64,000 nucleotides of DNA from a virus (IMGVR_UViG_3300045999_009250:62001-126000); one strand, 5' to 3'. Positions 16,759 to 26,556 are shown, counted from the stretch's first letter. The notes: a model not told the origin generated them from the sequence alone. Made by a program: numbers and translations.

Positions 16759-17499
16759 ATGATTAATAAGTTAGATCTTACGGCTATTATTTCCAAGTAT
16801 TATTTAAACGGCCTAGTTGAAGCCGTTAAATGGGAAATTCAAGATAACAACCTTTCAATTAAATTCACTGCACCTGACCGTTCAATGTTAGGTATAGTTA
16901 AGCACAGTAATTTTGAAATCGAAGATTCTGTGTTCGGTGTTAATAATACAACACAATTAAACAAACTACTAGGTATTACTAATGGTTATTTAGATCTTAA
17001 ATATATTAAATACAATAATAAGATTACCAAATTAGTAGTATCAGATAATCAATTTACTTTAAATTATGCTGTTGCTGATATACAAATTATCCCAAAAGCA
17101 GGAGAATATATCGGAGATGATAGTTACAACATCATGGCTGATTTAGATAATGAAAGTATTAATGCTATTGTTAAAGCTAAATCAGCTTTAGCAGATAGTG
17201 ATACAGTTGTATTTAAACCTCACACAGGTGCTGATGGAGATTTACAAATGGAAATGGAATTTGGTGGAAATATAGAACATTCTAATAAAGTATCGTTTTA
17301 TATACCAAATATCAAAACAAAAGACTTACCTACAAACTTTAAAGCACATTACAATTCAGATTTAATAAAAGAAATAATGTATTGTAATAAAGATGTAGCT
17401 ACAGGTAAAATGGTTATAAATTTAGATGGGATTATGAGTTTAGTATTTGAAAGTAATAATCTTAAAAGTGAATATTTTCTAGTTGCAAAAGAAGTATAA
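16759..17499 (+). CDS. 45: DNA polymerase sliding clamp (T4 gp45-like)
   Basis: 246 residues (T4 gp45 is 228). Overall pattern, length and position between the polymerase and clamp loader genes fit the gp45 processivity clamp: MLGIVKHSNFEIED, KLLGITNGYLDLKY, SNKVSFYIPNIKTKDLP, and a C-terminal YFLVAKEV strand. In T4 it also couples replication to late transcription. Motifs are diffuse, so the call relies on the whole pattern and synteny. Confidence 0.8.
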   Translation: MINKLDLTAIISKYYLNGLVEAVKWEIQDNNLSIKFTAPDRSMLGIVKHSNFEIEDSVFGVNNTTQLNKLLGITNGYLDLKYIKYNNKITKLVVSDNQFTLNYAVADIQIIPKAGEYIGDDSYNIMADLDNESINAIVKAKSALADSDTVVFKPHTGADGDLQMEMEFGGNIEHSNKVSFYIPNIKTKDLPTNFKAHYNSDLIKEIMYCNKDVATGKMVINLDGIMSLVFESNNLKSEYFLVAKEV

Positions 17500-17505
17500 G
17501 AAAAT

Positions 17506-17536
17506 TTGGATATTATAAAAAATCATCGTATATTTA
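17506..17536 (+). promoter_or_regulatory. Promoter TTG-N20-TATATTTA for the GroESL unit
   Basis: TTG 17506-17508, TATATTTA 17529-17536; ATG 18 bases later at 17555. Confidence 0.6.
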
Positions 17537-17554
17537 GTGTAATTAAATTTAGTT

Positions 17555-17878
17555 ATGACAGAAATAAAAGAACCATCAACCTCCAACACAACAATTATTA
17601 GAGATCCTAAAATTGAACCATTTTACATAAGTAAAGATGCTTATTGTTATACTATCTTTAAAACGGTTACTCCTGATATAAGATACACAGAAAATAACCA
17701 ACCAGGTAAAGAATATTCAAAATCATTAGGACATTATAGTAGCTTTGCAAGTTGTTTAAAAGCTTTAGCAAAAGAAAAAGTAAATGACAATCAAAATTAT
17801 AGTTCTATACAAGAATATATTGATAAATTTAAAAAATTAGAAACATCAATTAAAGAATTATTAAACGTAGTAGATTAA
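17555..17878 (+). CDS. Conserved-looking small protein ahead of groES
   Basis: 107 residues, unknown. Begins with a Thr/Ser-rich stretch, then PFYISKDAYCYTIFKT, KEYSKSLGHYSSFASCLKALAKEK and a helical C-terminus. Eight bases before groES in the same transcript. No nuclease or membrane feature seen. Confidence 0.65.
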   Translation: MTEIKEPSTSNTTIIRDPKIEPFYISKDAYCYTIFKTVTPDIRYTENNQPGKEYSKSLGHYSSFASCLKALAKEKVNDNQNYSSIQEYIDKFKKLETSIKELLNVVD

Positions 17879-17886
17879 ATAAAAAT

Positions 17887-18195
17887 ATGAAATTAGAAGC
17901 ATTATACAACGCAGTTATCGTTAAGCCATTTGAGGCTGAGGAAACAACTCACGGAAACATTATAGTTCCCGATTTAGGAAATGAAAAAAACAAACTAGGA
18001 AAAGTAGTAGCAGTAGGAGATGGATATTATTCAGTTACTGGTGCTTGGTTAGACACAATTTTAGAAGTAGGAAATATTGTTGTATTACCAACTATGGGAT
18101 TTACTAAATTAGAACACGAAGGTGAAGAATATTGGATTGGACCTGAAAATCAAGTATTAGCTCGTCTCAACAATGAAACAGAAGAAAAAATATAA
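17887..18195 (+). CDS. groES: GroES co-chaperonin
   Basis: 102 residues, normal GroES length. YNAVIVKPFEAEETTHGNIIVPD contains the mobile loop that caps GroEL; KLGKVVAVGDG and VGNIVVLP follow. Six bases upstream of groEL, the usual bacterial operon order. T4 encodes only the GroES substitute gp31; here a recognisable GroES is paired with its own GroEL. Confidence 0.93.
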   Translation: MKLEALYNAVIVKPFEAEETTHGNIIVPDLGNEKNKLGKVVAVGDGYYSVTGAWLDTILEVGNIVVLPTMGFTKLEHEGEEYWIGPENQVLARLNNETEEKI

Positions 18196-18200
18196 AAATC

Positions 18201-19811
18201 ATGAGTAAAATTATAGAATTTGGCCCAGAAGCCCGTAAAAAACTATCAGCTGGTATAGATAAACTAGCAAACGCAGTAACATCAACGTTAGGACCTAATG
18301 GTCGTAACGTAGTTATTGCTAATCAAGGTATTCCACAAAGTACAAAAGATGGTGTTACTGTAGCAAAATCAATCACATTAGAAGATCCAATTGAAGAATT
18401 AGGTGTTCAATTACTAAAACAAGCAGCTATTAAAACAGCTGATAATGCTGGTGATGGTACAACTACATCTACATTATTAGCCCAAGAAATGGTTAAACAA
18501 GGTTTACTTCATTTAAATAATGGAGCTAATGCTGTAGAAATTAAACGTAGTATTGATAAAACAGTTAAAGAATTAGTTAACTTTATTCGTACAGATATTA
18601 AAGAAGATATTTCATCTGAAGACCAACTTAAACAAGTTGCTACAATTTCAGCAAATAATGATCCTGAAGTAGGTGAATTAATAGCTACTGCAATGCAGAA
18701 AGTTGGTCGTGAAGGAGTAGTGTTTATTGAAGAATCTAAAAACGGTGAAACTTATCTTGAAACAGTAGAAGGAATGCAGTTTGATAGAGGTTACAAATCA
18801 CCTTATTTTGTTACTGATAATAACACTATGAGTACTACTATTAGTGATGCATTGATTTTAATAGCTGATAAAAAATTCACACAAGTTAAAGAATTATTAC
18901 CAATTTTAGAAGCAGTATCAACACAAAATAAATCATTATTAATTATTGCTGAAGATATTGAAGGTGAAGCATTAGCTACTTTGATTGTAAATAAAGCAAG
19001 AGGAATTTTAAAAGTAGTTGCTGTTAAAGCTCCTGATTTTGGTGATAGAAGAAAATTAATCCTTGAAGATATTGCTATTATGACTGGTGGTCAAGTATTC
19101 AGTACTGAAAAAGGAATGAAACTTGATAAATTTAATTGGGAATGGTTTGGTGAAGCTAGAGTAGTAACAGTAGGTAAAGATACTACAACATTAGTTGATG
19201 GTAAAGGTGAAGCAGAAAAAATCGAAGCTCGTATCACAGAACTACAATCACAAATTGAAAAGTCAGTATCTCCATATGAAAAAGAAAAATTGCAAGAACG
19301 TTTAGCTAAATTTGTGGGTGGAGTAGCAATTGTTCACGTAGGTGGTTTTACTGAATCTGAAATGAAAGAGAAAAAAGACCGTGTTGATGATGCTTTACAA
19401 GCAACAAAAGCCGCTTTAGAAGAAGGTATTGTTCCAGGTGGTGGTGCTGTATTATTACACGCTCGTACTAGCATCAATATTAGTGATATTGGTTCACAAA
19501 TTGTTTATAATGCTTGTGCTGCACCATTTAAGAAAATTTTATCAAATGCTGGTTATGAGCAAGAAGATATTTATAATGCTGTTAATTCAGTAACAGGTGG
19601 TGATTATTGGTTTGGTTGGGATTTAAAATCAGAAGATTTCGTAAATATGAAAGATGCAGGTATTATTGATCCAGCTAAAGTAACTAGAACAGCACTTGAA
19701 AATGCAGCATCAGTTGCAGGTACTATTTTATTAACAGAAGCAGTAGTTGTTGATAAACCTGAAGACAATAAAAATGATGACGGATTAGGAAATATGATGG
19801 GAATGATGTAA
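18201..19811 (+). CDS. groEL: GroEL chaperonin
   Basis: 536 residues, full length. TLGPNGRNV, DGTTTSTLLAQ (ATP hydrolysis), VPGGGAVLLHAR and a Gly/Met-rich end NMMGMM are present. Forms the folding chamber with GroES, most likely for capsid protein or phage enzymes. The apical region carries departures (MKLDKFNWEWFGEARVV), so it has diverged from host GroEL and does not look like a recent copy. Confidence 0.95.
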   Translation: MSKIIEFGPEARKKLSAGIDKLANAVTSTLGPNGRNVVIANQGIPQSTKDGVTVAKSITLEDPIEELGVQLLKQAAIKTADNAGDGTTTSTLLAQEMVKQGLLHLNNGANAVEIKRSIDKTVKELVNFIRTDIKEDISSEDQLKQVATISANNDPEVGELIATAMQKVGREGVVFIEESKNGETYLETVEGMQFDRGYKSPYFVTDNNTMSTTISDALILIADKKFTQVKELLPILEAVSTQNKSLLIIAEDIEGEALATLIVNKARGILKVVAVKAPDFGDRRKLILEDIAIMTGGQVFSTEKGMKLDKFNWEWFGEARVVTVGKDTTTLVDGKGEAEKIEARITELQSQIEKSVSPYEKEKLQERLAKFVGGVAIVHVGGFTESEMKEKKDRVDDALQATKAALEEGIVPGGGAVLLHARTSINISDIGSQIVYNACAAPFKKILSNAGYEQEDIYNAVNSVTGGDYWFGWDLKSEDFVNMKDAGIIDPAKVTRTALENAASVAGTILLTEAVVVDKPEDNKNDDGLGNMMGMM

Positions 19812-19822
19812 ATTTAAAGAAA

Positions 19823-20011
19823 ATGAGAGACGCAGTAAGTTTAATAGGAAAATCACTTCAACTTAAAGAAGTAAAATACACCATTAGTAGTGTAAATTTT
19901 GTACCCGGAACTAATAAATTGTATATTGGACTAGCTAAGTCTGATGGTGTAATGGTAAATTATTCATATTTAGACTTATTGCCGTTTCTTATTGAACAAA
20001 TTAAGTTATGA
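19823..20011 (+). CDS. Small protein of unknown function
   Basis: 62 residues, strand-rich (LQLKEVKYTISSVNFVPG), with no known motif. Overlaps the next start by 4 bases, in the run from groES to the clamp loader. Confidence 0.6.
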   Translation: MRDAVSLIGKSLQLKEVKYTISSVNFVPGTNKLYIGLAKSDGVMVNYSYLDLLPFLIEQIKL

Positions 20012-20259
20012 TAAAAGAAGTTAATAAACTAATAGCAGAACGAGTACCACCAGGTGATCAATGGACCCTAGTATATGATACTAAAGCTATTATCTATAAT
20101 TCTATTGCACATACTTTAGAAGCACATTATTGGTTAGCAGATGTTAAACCTAAAGCATTTAGACTTGAACCAGCAAAAGGTTTATTATTTGCTATTGTAG
20201 ATGAAGATATAGAAGAAACTATTGAACAACCTAAAACATTTAACATTTATGGCGAATAA
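20008..20259 (+). CDS. Small protein of unknown function
   Basis: 83 residues with an acidic tail (DEDIEETIEQPKTFNIYGE). Coupled to genes on both sides (4-base overlap upstream, 11 bases into the clamp loader gene). Possibly replisome-associated by position only. Confidence 0.6.
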   Translation: MIKEVNKLIAERVPPGDQWTLVYDTKAIIYNSIAHTLEAHYWLADVKPKAFRLEPAKGLLFAIVDEDIEETIEQPKTFNIYGE

Positions 20260-21184
20260 AGAACATACAATTTTAGTTGAGAAATATAGACCTAAAACAT
20301 TAGATACTTATCTTTGTGATGATACATTAAGAGATAAATTTCAAACATTTCTTACTGAACAAGATATTCCACATTTAGGATTCTTTGGATTACAAGGTAG
20401 TGGTAAATCAACACTAGCAAAAATATTAGTAAATAATATTAATTGTGATTATATCTATCTAAATGCTACCGAAAACAGAGGTATGGATGATATTAAAGAA
20501 AAAGTAGGTTCATTTGCTTCTGCTGCTAGTTTTAAACCATTAAAAATTGTTATTTTAGATGAAGCAACTCATATTCTACAAGCATCACAAGTATTGTTGT
20601 TAAATATGATAGAAACGTATAGTTTAACGACAAGATTTATTTTGACAGGAAATTATCCTGAACGTTTAATTCCACCTCTAAGAAGTAGATTACAAGAATT
20701 TAAATTAACTCCTCCATCTAAAAAAGTAGTTGCTAAACATGTAGTTAATATTTTAGAAACTGAAGATATTGAATTTGAAATAGAAGATTTAGCAAAAATT
20801 ATTCATAGTTCATATCCTGATTTTAGAAAAATCATCAATACTTGCCAAAAACATATTGTTGATAATGTATTAACATTACCAGGAACATTAAGTAGTAATA
20901 ATGATTTTAACAAACAAATAATAGATGAATTGAAAAAACCGTCTAGTAAAACGTTTAATGCTATTAGACAGATTATCGCAGATAATAATATTTCCTCGTT
21001 TGATGACGTGTATAAATACTTATATGACAACGATAATCACTATGCTGTAGGATGTGAAGGACAAATAGCAATTATTTTAAACGAGTGTATTTATCAATCA
21101 AACTTTAAAGTAGACTTAGAAATAAATTTTATGTCTTGTATCTCTCGTATTATTGAAACATTAAAAACAAATAAAATTTTATAA
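20249..21184 (+). CDS. 44: Clamp loader large subunit (T4 gp44-like AAA+ ATPase)
   Basis: 311 residues from the ATG at 20249 (T4 gp44 is 319). Loads the sliding clamp with the small subunit. EKYRPKTLDTYLCDD is the classic RFC/gp44 N-terminus; Walker A GLQGSGKST near 46-54; Walker B VILDEATHI near 102; sensor 1 FILTGNYPERL; arginine finger in LRSRLQEF. Confidence 0.93.
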   Translation: MANKEHTILVEKYRPKTLDTYLCDDTLRDKFQTFLTEQDIPHLGFFGLQGSGKSTLAKILVNNINCDYIYLNATENRGMDDIKEKVGSFASAASFKPLKIVILDEATHILQASQVLLLNMIETYSLTTRFILTGNYPERLIPPLRSRLQEFKLTPPSKKVVAKHVVNILETEDIEFEIEDLAKIIHSSYPDFRKIINTCQKHIVDNVLTLPGTLSSNNDFNKQIIDELKKPSSKTFNAIRQIIADNNISSFDDVYKYLYDNDNHYAVGCEGQIAIILNECIYQSNFKVDLEINFMSCISRIIETLKTNKIL

Positions 21185-21189
21185 ACAAA

Positions 21190-21438
21190 ATGAGCAAACA
21201 ACAACCACAATTAAACACAAACATTGATATCAAAAGCACAACTGCTATCAAATCACCAGATGGTAATCAAGTATTCGCTGAAGGTGTAATTTTACGTAAA
21301 GTATCTAGATTTATAACAGGTACATCAGAAGACGGAATAATTCCAGTACCAGTATTTTATGATATAAAAACGGGTAAAGTATTAGTAGAATTATTACCTA
21401 AAGAATTGAGAGCAGAGTTCGAAGATGACAATATTTGA
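21190..21438 (+). CDS. Small protein of unknown function between clamp loader subunits
   Basis: 82 residues. Polar N-terminus, then AEGVILRKVSRFITGTSEDG and a strand pair with acidic end (EFEDDNI). Overlaps the next gene by 14 bases. Confidence 0.6.
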   Translation: MSKQQPQLNTNIDIKSTTAIKSPDGNQVFAEGVILRKVSRFITGTSEDGIIPVPVFYDIKTGKVLVELLPKELRAEFEDDNI

Positions 21439-21835
21439 TTTTTTTAAACAAGTAACTACCGATAAAAAACCTTGGTCATCTTTTACCGAAGATGAGCAAA
21501 AGGCATTTAATCCTTATATGCTACATAAAATAGTATCTATGACCGAGGCTTATATCGAAGTTGCTAATTTAGGACAATCATTACCTTATACTGAAAAAGA
21601 AAAAATATATAAATTTTATTGTGAATTTTTACCTAAAAAATCTATATATTCAAAATATATTAAAGGTACTAAAACAAAAGTAAATGAAGATTTATTACAA
21701 TATATTTCTAAGTATTATGAATGTTCATTTAGAGAAGCTGAAGAATATTTAACTCTATTAAGTAAAGAAGATACAGTAAATATTTTGAGCAGATATGGTA
21801 TTGAAGATAAAGAAATTAAAAAACTAATTAAATGA
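21425..21835 (+). CDS. 62: Probable clamp loader small subunit (T4 gp62-like)
   Basis: 136 residues, all-helical. FNPYMLHKIVSMTEAYIEV, LGQSLPYTEKEKIYKFY and LPKKSIYSKYIKG resemble the gp62 helical core (FN.Y..., then a W/Y-K motif); T4 gp62 is 187 residues. Location just after gp44 is as in T4. I rate it likely rather than certain. Confidence 0.6.
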   Translation: MTIFDFFKQVTTDKKPWSSFTEDEQKAFNPYMLHKIVSMTEAYIEVANLGQSLPYTEKEKIYKFYCEFLPKKSIYSKYIKGTKTKVNEDLLQYISKYYECSFREAEEYLTLLSKEDTVNILSRYGIEDKEIKKLIK

Positions 21836-22050
21836 AAGAAGCAGTAAATAATCCAGCACACTACGGTGGAGCAGACAATCCTTATGAAGCAATCAAAGTT
21901 ATTGATGCTTGGGATTTAAATTTTAATTTAGGAAATACAGTTAAATATATTGCTCGTTGTGGTAAAAAAGATGATGAAATACAAGAGCTTGAGAAAGCAG
22001 CTTGGTATTTAAATAACGAGATTAAAAAAAGAAAATCTCGTAATGGATGA
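21832..22050 (+). CDS. DUF3310 family protein
   Basis: 72 residues. NPAHYGG...YEAIKVIDAW, GNTVKYIARCGKK and ELEKAAWYLNNEI are the DUF3310 (SaV-like) signature found in many phages. Molecular role not established; it lies among replication genes and overlaps both neighbours. Confidence 0.85.
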   Translation: MKEAVNNPAHYGGADNPYEAIKVIDAWDLNFNLGNTVKYIARCGKKDDEIQELEKAAWYLNNEIKKRKSRNG

Positions 22051-23056
22051 GGCATTAAGAGCTTATTATGGTTTTAGTACAGGAATAAAAGAAAAAAAAC
22101 CAAAAGCTAAAAAACTACCTTCTATTGTAAAGGAAATAAAAAAATATACTTTACAAACAATGGATTATTCTAAACAAAAATCCATTTCATATAGTCAAAT
22201 GTCTATGTTTACACATTGTCCACACAAATGGGCATTACAATACAAAGACGGACATTATACATCAGAGTCGTCTATAAACATGACTTTTGGTACTGCATTA
22301 CACGAAGCGCTTCAACATTATATTACCACTATATACGATAAAAGTGGCGCAGAAGCCGATAGAATTGAGTTAAATGAATACTTTGAAGAACGTTTAAGAG
22401 AAACATATAAAAAAGATGTTAAATCAAATAATAACGTTCATTTTTCAAATTCATTTGAATTAGCTGAATTTTATGAAGATGGAATTAAGATTCTTGAATA
22501 TATTAAAAAAAACAGAAATACACTTTTTAATAAAAAAGGTTGGTATTTAATTGGTTGTGAAGTTCCTATTTTAACAAACCCAAATCAAGAATATCCTAAC
22601 ATTTTATTTAAAGGATATTTAGATGTTGTTTTATATAATGAATTAACAGGTAAATTTTTAATATTAGATATAAAAACAAGTAAAACAGGTTGGAATGATG
22701 ATTCTAAAAAAGATGAAACTAAACAATTTCAATTAATACTTTATAAGTACTTTTTTTCAAAACAATTTAACGTTTCAATAGATAATATAGATATTAAATT
22801 TTTTATTGTAAAACGAAAAATAAACGAAGATGCTGAATTTGCAGCAGCTAAAAGAAGAGTACAAGAATTCATTCCTGCAAACGGAAAAGTAAAAGTAAAT
22901 AAAGCAACACAAGCTATGGATAAATTTATTAGTACTTGTTTTGAACAAAATGGTACTTACAAACAAATAAGTCATGAACCTATTCCTAGTCTATGGAATT
23001 GTCGATTTTGCCCATTTTCAGGTAAAAATGACTTGTGTTCAAAGGGATTAAAATAA
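22043..23056 (+). CDS. PD-(D/E)XK nuclease with Fe-S cluster (Cas4/RecB-like)
   Basis: 337 residues. SYSQMSMFTHCPHKWALQY opens the RecB/Cas4 nuclease fold; GTALHEAL near 83, GYLDVVL near 191 and ILDIKTSK near 208 give the active site (H, D, D-I-K). Cys60 plus WNCRFCPFSGKNDLC near the end provide four Cys for a 4Fe-4S cluster, as in AddB/Cas4. Likely an exonuclease for phage recombination or DNA processing. Confidence 0.87.
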   Translation: MDEALRAYYGFSTGIKEKKPKAKKLPSIVKEIKKYTLQTMDYSKQKSISYSQMSMFTHCPHKWALQYKDGHYTSESSINMTFGTALHEALQHYITTIYDKSGAEADRIELNEYFEERLRETYKKDVKSNNNVHFSNSFELAEFYEDGIKILEYIKKNRNTLFNKKGWYLIGCEVPILTNPNQEYPNILFKGYLDVVLYNELTGKFLILDIKTSKTGWNDDSKKDETKQFQLILYKYFFSKQFNVSIDNIDIKFFIVKRKINEDAEFAAAKRRVQEFIPANGKVKVNKATQAMDKFISTCFEQNGTYKQISHEPIPSLWNCRFCPFSGKNDLCSKGLK

Positions 23057-23122
23057 TCTCATATATATTTATATTTTTTATGTTTTGTCATATATTTATA
23101 TATAACAAAATAAATAAAATTT

Positions 23123-23314
23123 ATGAGTAAAAAAGACATGACACTAACCTCTGTGAAAATTCAGAGTGATTTGTTTGAACTCTTCAAGATAGAATGTGTT
23201 CGAATGAAATTTTCATTACAAAAATTAAACGATAGAGCAGTTCATTTATATTTGACCGATCCTGAGTTTAGAAAAATGATTCATTCTCATAGTAATTTAG
23301 ATACTACTGAGTAA
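23123..23314 (+). CDS. Possible ribbon-helix-helix regulator
   Basis: 63 residues. TSVKIQSDLFELFKIECVRM reads as a short strand followed by a helix and a second helix (SLQKLNDRAVHLYLTD), the order in Arc/MetJ-type DNA-binding dimers. Two CATATATTTATA sequences lie in the 65 bases upstream. It immediately precedes the glycan island and could regulate it; this is inference. Confidence 0.5.
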   Translation: MSKKDMTLTSVKIQSDLFELFKIECVRMKFSLQKLNDRAVHLYLTDPEFRKMIHSHSNLDTTE

Positions 23315-23320
23315 TTGAAT

Positions 23321-23351
23321 TTGGTTATTAAAAAGAAAAGTTATATATTAC
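23321..23351 (+). promoter_or_regulatory. Promoter TTG-N20-TATATTAC for the glycosyltransferase pair
   Basis: TTG 23321-23323, TATATTAC 23344-23351; ATG 13 bases later. Confidence 0.6.
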
Positions 23352-23364
23352 CAATACACAAGTT

Positions 23365-24798
23365 ATGATAAAAGAAAAATTCGGTTATTTAAAACCTGAC
23401 GAAAGAAAGAAAATACTCCTAATATGCGATGATATTCGTGTACATTCAGGAGTAGCAACAGTTACAAGAGAAATAGTATTTCACACAGCTCAACATTTTA
23501 ATTGGGTAAATTTAGGAGGAGCAATTAACCATCCTGAAGCCGGTAAACGTTTAGATTTATCTCAATCAATAAACGAGGCTACAGGTTTAACAGATTCTTC
23601 TGTATTTATGTATCCTGTAAATGATTATGGAACTCCAGATTTATTACGACATATAATAAAGATTGAAAAACCAGATGCTATAATGCTAGTTACTGATCCA
23701 CGTTATTTTATATGGTTGTTTAGTATGGAAAATGAAATTAGAAAACATATTCCAATTACTTATTTGAATATCTGGGATGATTATCCAGCACCTTTATATA
23801 ACAAACCATTTTATGAGGCTTGTGATTTATTAATGGGTATTTCAAAACAAACAGTTAACATTAACAAATTAGTTTTAGAAGAAAAAGCATCAGATAAAAT
23901 CATTAAATATGTACCTCATGGTTTAAATCATGAAATATTCAAACCTTTAGATAAAAATGATCCTGCTTTAATTGAATTTAAGAAAAGAATACTTAAAGGC
24001 AAAGAATATGATTTTGTGTTATTTTTTAACTCTAGAAATATTAGACGCAAACAAATCCCAGATACTATTTTAGCATACAGACATTTTATAGATAAATTAA
24101 CTGCTGAACAAGCTAAAAAATGTGCTTTTGTATTACATACTGAAAGAGTAAGTGAACATGGTACTGATTTAGATGCTGTTATTGAATTATTAGCTAATGG
24201 TGAAGAATACAATATTATCTTTACAGATGATAGATTTGACCCACACCAAATGAATTTGCTTTATAATTGTACAGATGCTCAAATTTTATTAACTTCAAAT
24301 GAAGGTTGGGGATTAAGTTTAACTGAAGCATTATTGACAGGTAAACCAATTATTGCTAACGTAACAGGTGGAATGCAAGACCAAATGAGATTTGAATTTG
24401 AAGATGGAACGTGGATTGATTTCACCCCAGATTTTCCTTCAAACCATAATGGAACTTACAAAAAACATGGTAAATGGGCATACCCAGTATACCCAACCAA
24501 TAAATCATTGGTAGGTTCACCAGTAACACCGTATATATGGGATGATAGATGTACAGCCGAGGACGCTGCTGAACAAATTATGAACGTTTATACAGACGAA
24601 AATCGTGTTGAAAACGGTTTAGCAGGTAGAGAATGGGCATTAAGCGATGAAGCCGGATTTACAGGTGAAAAACAAGGTATTAGAGTAATAAATGCATTTG
24701 ATGAATTATTTTCAACTTGGGAACCAAGAGAAAAATTCGAATTTATTAATACCAATGAAGTTAAGGATAGAAAAATAAACCATAAATTATTATACTAA
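23365..24798 (+). CDS. GT4-type glycosyltransferase
   Basis: 477 residues, GT-B fold. ILLICDDIRVHSGVATVT is the N-terminal acceptor domain start; the nucleotide-sugar domain has FFNSRNIRRKQIPD and the EX7E region TSNEGWGLSLTEALLTGKPIIAN, typical of GT4 enzymes. First gene of the glycan island; 4 bases before a second GT4. Donor and acceptor unknown. Confidence 0.87.
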   Translation: MIKEKFGYLKPDERKKILLICDDIRVHSGVATVTREIVFHTAQHFNWVNLGGAINHPEAGKRLDLSQSINEATGLTDSSVFMYPVNDYGTPDLLRHIIKIEKPDAIMLVTDPRYFIWLFSMENEIRKHIPITYLNIWDDYPAPLYNKPFYEACDLLMGISKQTVNINKLVLEEKASDKIIKYVPHGLNHEIFKPLDKNDPALIEFKKRILKGKEYDFVLFFNSRNIRRKQIPDTILAYRHFIDKLTAEQAKKCAFVLHTERVSEHGTDLDAVIELLANGEEYNIIFTDDRFDPHQMNLLYNCTDAQILLTSNEGWGLSLTEALLTGKPIIANVTGGMQDQMRFEFEDGTWIDFTPDFPSNHNGTYKKHGKWAYPVYPTNKSLVGSPVTPYIWDDRCTAEDAAEQIMNVYTDENRVENGLAGREWALSDEAGFTGEKQGIRVINAFDELFSTWEPREKFEFINTNEVKDRKINHKLLY

Positions 24799-24802
24799 AA
24801 AA

Positions 24803-26092
24803 ATGAACAAACCGTTATTTATAATTAGTTCTGCATTTGATACTTACAGTGGGTATGGTGCTAGAAGTCGTGATCTGATCAAAGCAATTATTGAAACAGA
24901 CAAATATGAGGTAAAACTATTATCTCAACGTTGGGGAAATACACCATTTGGTTTTTGTGAAGACAATTCTGAATGGGAATTTTTAAGTAAATTAGTATTA
25001 CCTAATAATCAATTACCTAAACAACCAGAAATTTGGATGCAAATTAGTGTTCCAAATGAATTCCAACCAGTAGGAAAATACAATATTGGTTGTACAGCAG
25101 GTATTGAAACAACAATATGTCCTCCTGATTTTGTAGAAGGTATAAATAGAATGGATCTAACATTAGTATCTTCAGAACATGCTAAAAAAGTATTCCAAGA
25201 TTCTAAATATGAAAAAAGAAATCAACAAACTAATCAATTAGAAGGAGTCGTTGAGTTAAATAAACCAATGGAGGTTTTATTTGAAGGTGCTAATTTAGAT
25301 GTTTATAAAGCAATTGATACACCTTGTTCTTTAGATATTAACATAAAAGAAAGTTTTGCTTACTTATTTGTAGGACATTGGATGCAAGGAGATCTTGGAG
25401 AAGATAGAAAAAACGTAGGTTTTTTAATTAAAGCATTTTATGAAACATTTAAAAACAAATCAAATAAACCAGCACTTATTTTAAAAACATCTCAAGTAGG
25501 TTCTTCATATGTTGATAGAGAAGAAATTTTGAAAAAAATTAAAATGATTAAAAAAACAGTTAATTCTACAAACCTACCAAACATTTATTTATTACATGGT
25601 GAATTCACTGATGTTGAAATGAATGAAATATATAATCATTCTAAAATAAAAGCTATGATTAATTTAACTAAAGGTGAAGGATTTGGAAGACCATTACTTG
25701 AATTTACTTTAAGCAAAAAACCATTAATTACAACAGGTTGGTCAGGACATTTAGATTTTTTAAATCCTGAATTTACTACTTTAATTGGAGGTAATTTAGC
25801 TAATGTTCACCCAAGTGCTGCTAATCAATTTATATTAAAAGAAGCACAATGGTTTTCACCAGATCCAGGTCAAATAGGTTTTTATTTAAAAGATGTATTT
25901 GAAAATTATAAAAACTATACTGATGGAGCTAAACGTCAATCACACTATAGTAAAACTAACTTTAGTTGGGATAAAATGAAAGAAAAAACAGATGAATTAT
26001 TTACTAAATATATTCCTGAATTTCCAAAACAAATAGAATTAAAATTACCTCAATTAAAAAAAATTGAATTACCAAAATTACAAAAAATATAA
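24803..26092 (+). CDS. GT4-like glycosyltransferase
   Basis: 429 residues, GT-B type. SAFDTYSGYGARSRDLIKA opens the fold; FVGHWMQG and the EX7E-like segment NLTKGEGFGRPLLEFTLSKKP identify the donor domain. Unlike the preceding enzyme it ends in a short Pro/Leu/Lys repeat (ELKLPQLKKIELPKLQK). Shares 1 base with the next gene. Confidence 0.8.
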   Translation: MNKPLFIISSAFDTYSGYGARSRDLIKAIIETDKYEVKLLSQRWGNTPFGFCEDNSEWEFLSKLVLPNNQLPKQPEIWMQISVPNEFQPVGKYNIGCTAGIETTICPPDFVEGINRMDLTLVSSEHAKKVFQDSKYEKRNQQTNQLEGVVELNKPMEVLFEGANLDVYKAIDTPCSLDINIKESFAYLFVGHWMQGDLGEDRKNVGFLIKAFYETFKNKSNKPALILKTSQVGSSYVDREEILKKIKMIKKTVNSTNLPNIYLLHGEFTDVEMNEIYNHSKIKAMINLTKGEGFGRPLLEFTLSKKPLITTGWSGHLDFLNPEFTTLIGGNLANVHPSAANQFILKEAQWFSPDPGQIGFYLKDVFENYKNYTDGAKRQSHYSKTNFSWDKMKEKTDELFTKYIPEFPKQIELKLPQLKKIELPKLQKI

Positions 26093-26556
26093 TGAATAAC
26101 GAACAAATGATAATATGCCCTAAATCAAAGGGCGATGCCTGTATGGTAACAGAAGCGACCCCAGGCATCAAAACATACTTTAGTTTTTCATGTGGTTTTC
26201 AAACAAATTCTTTAATGAAAGAAGGAGAAGATTTTTATGAAGAACAAATATCAATACTACCTGAATTATACAAAGATTTAACATGGAAAGATCCTGAAAC
26301 CGAATTGATGTGGATTCCAAGCATGGTAAATGAACCTACTAAAGGTATGATTTTTGCTAATGGTCCTTCTAAAGATAGTTGGGGATGGTCAGCTGTAAAA
26401 GCAGTACCAGTAACAGAAGCAGAAGCTGAAAAATACCCAATTCCAGGTAAAAAAGGTGAGTATTATAAATTGAGAATGGATATGACAACTATGAAAAATT
26501 TTTCTGAAAGAGAATACATAGATGCTTTATCTTATGTTGGCTTACTACCGGAATAA
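26092..26556 (+). CDS. Unknown protein at the end of the first glycan unit
   Basis: 154 residues. Several Cys near the start (CPKSKGDACM, FSCGF), then GMIFANGPSKDSWGWSAVKAVPVTEAE. No recognised domain. Its last codons hold the TTG of the next promoter. Confidence 0.65.
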   Translation: MNNEQMIICPKSKGDACMVTEATPGIKTYFSFSCGFQTNSLMKEGEDFYEEQISILPELYKDLTWKDPETELMWIPSMVNEPTKGMIFANGPSKDSWGWSAVKAVPVTEAEAEKYPIPGKKGEYYKLRMDMTTMKNFSEREYIDALSYVGLLPE

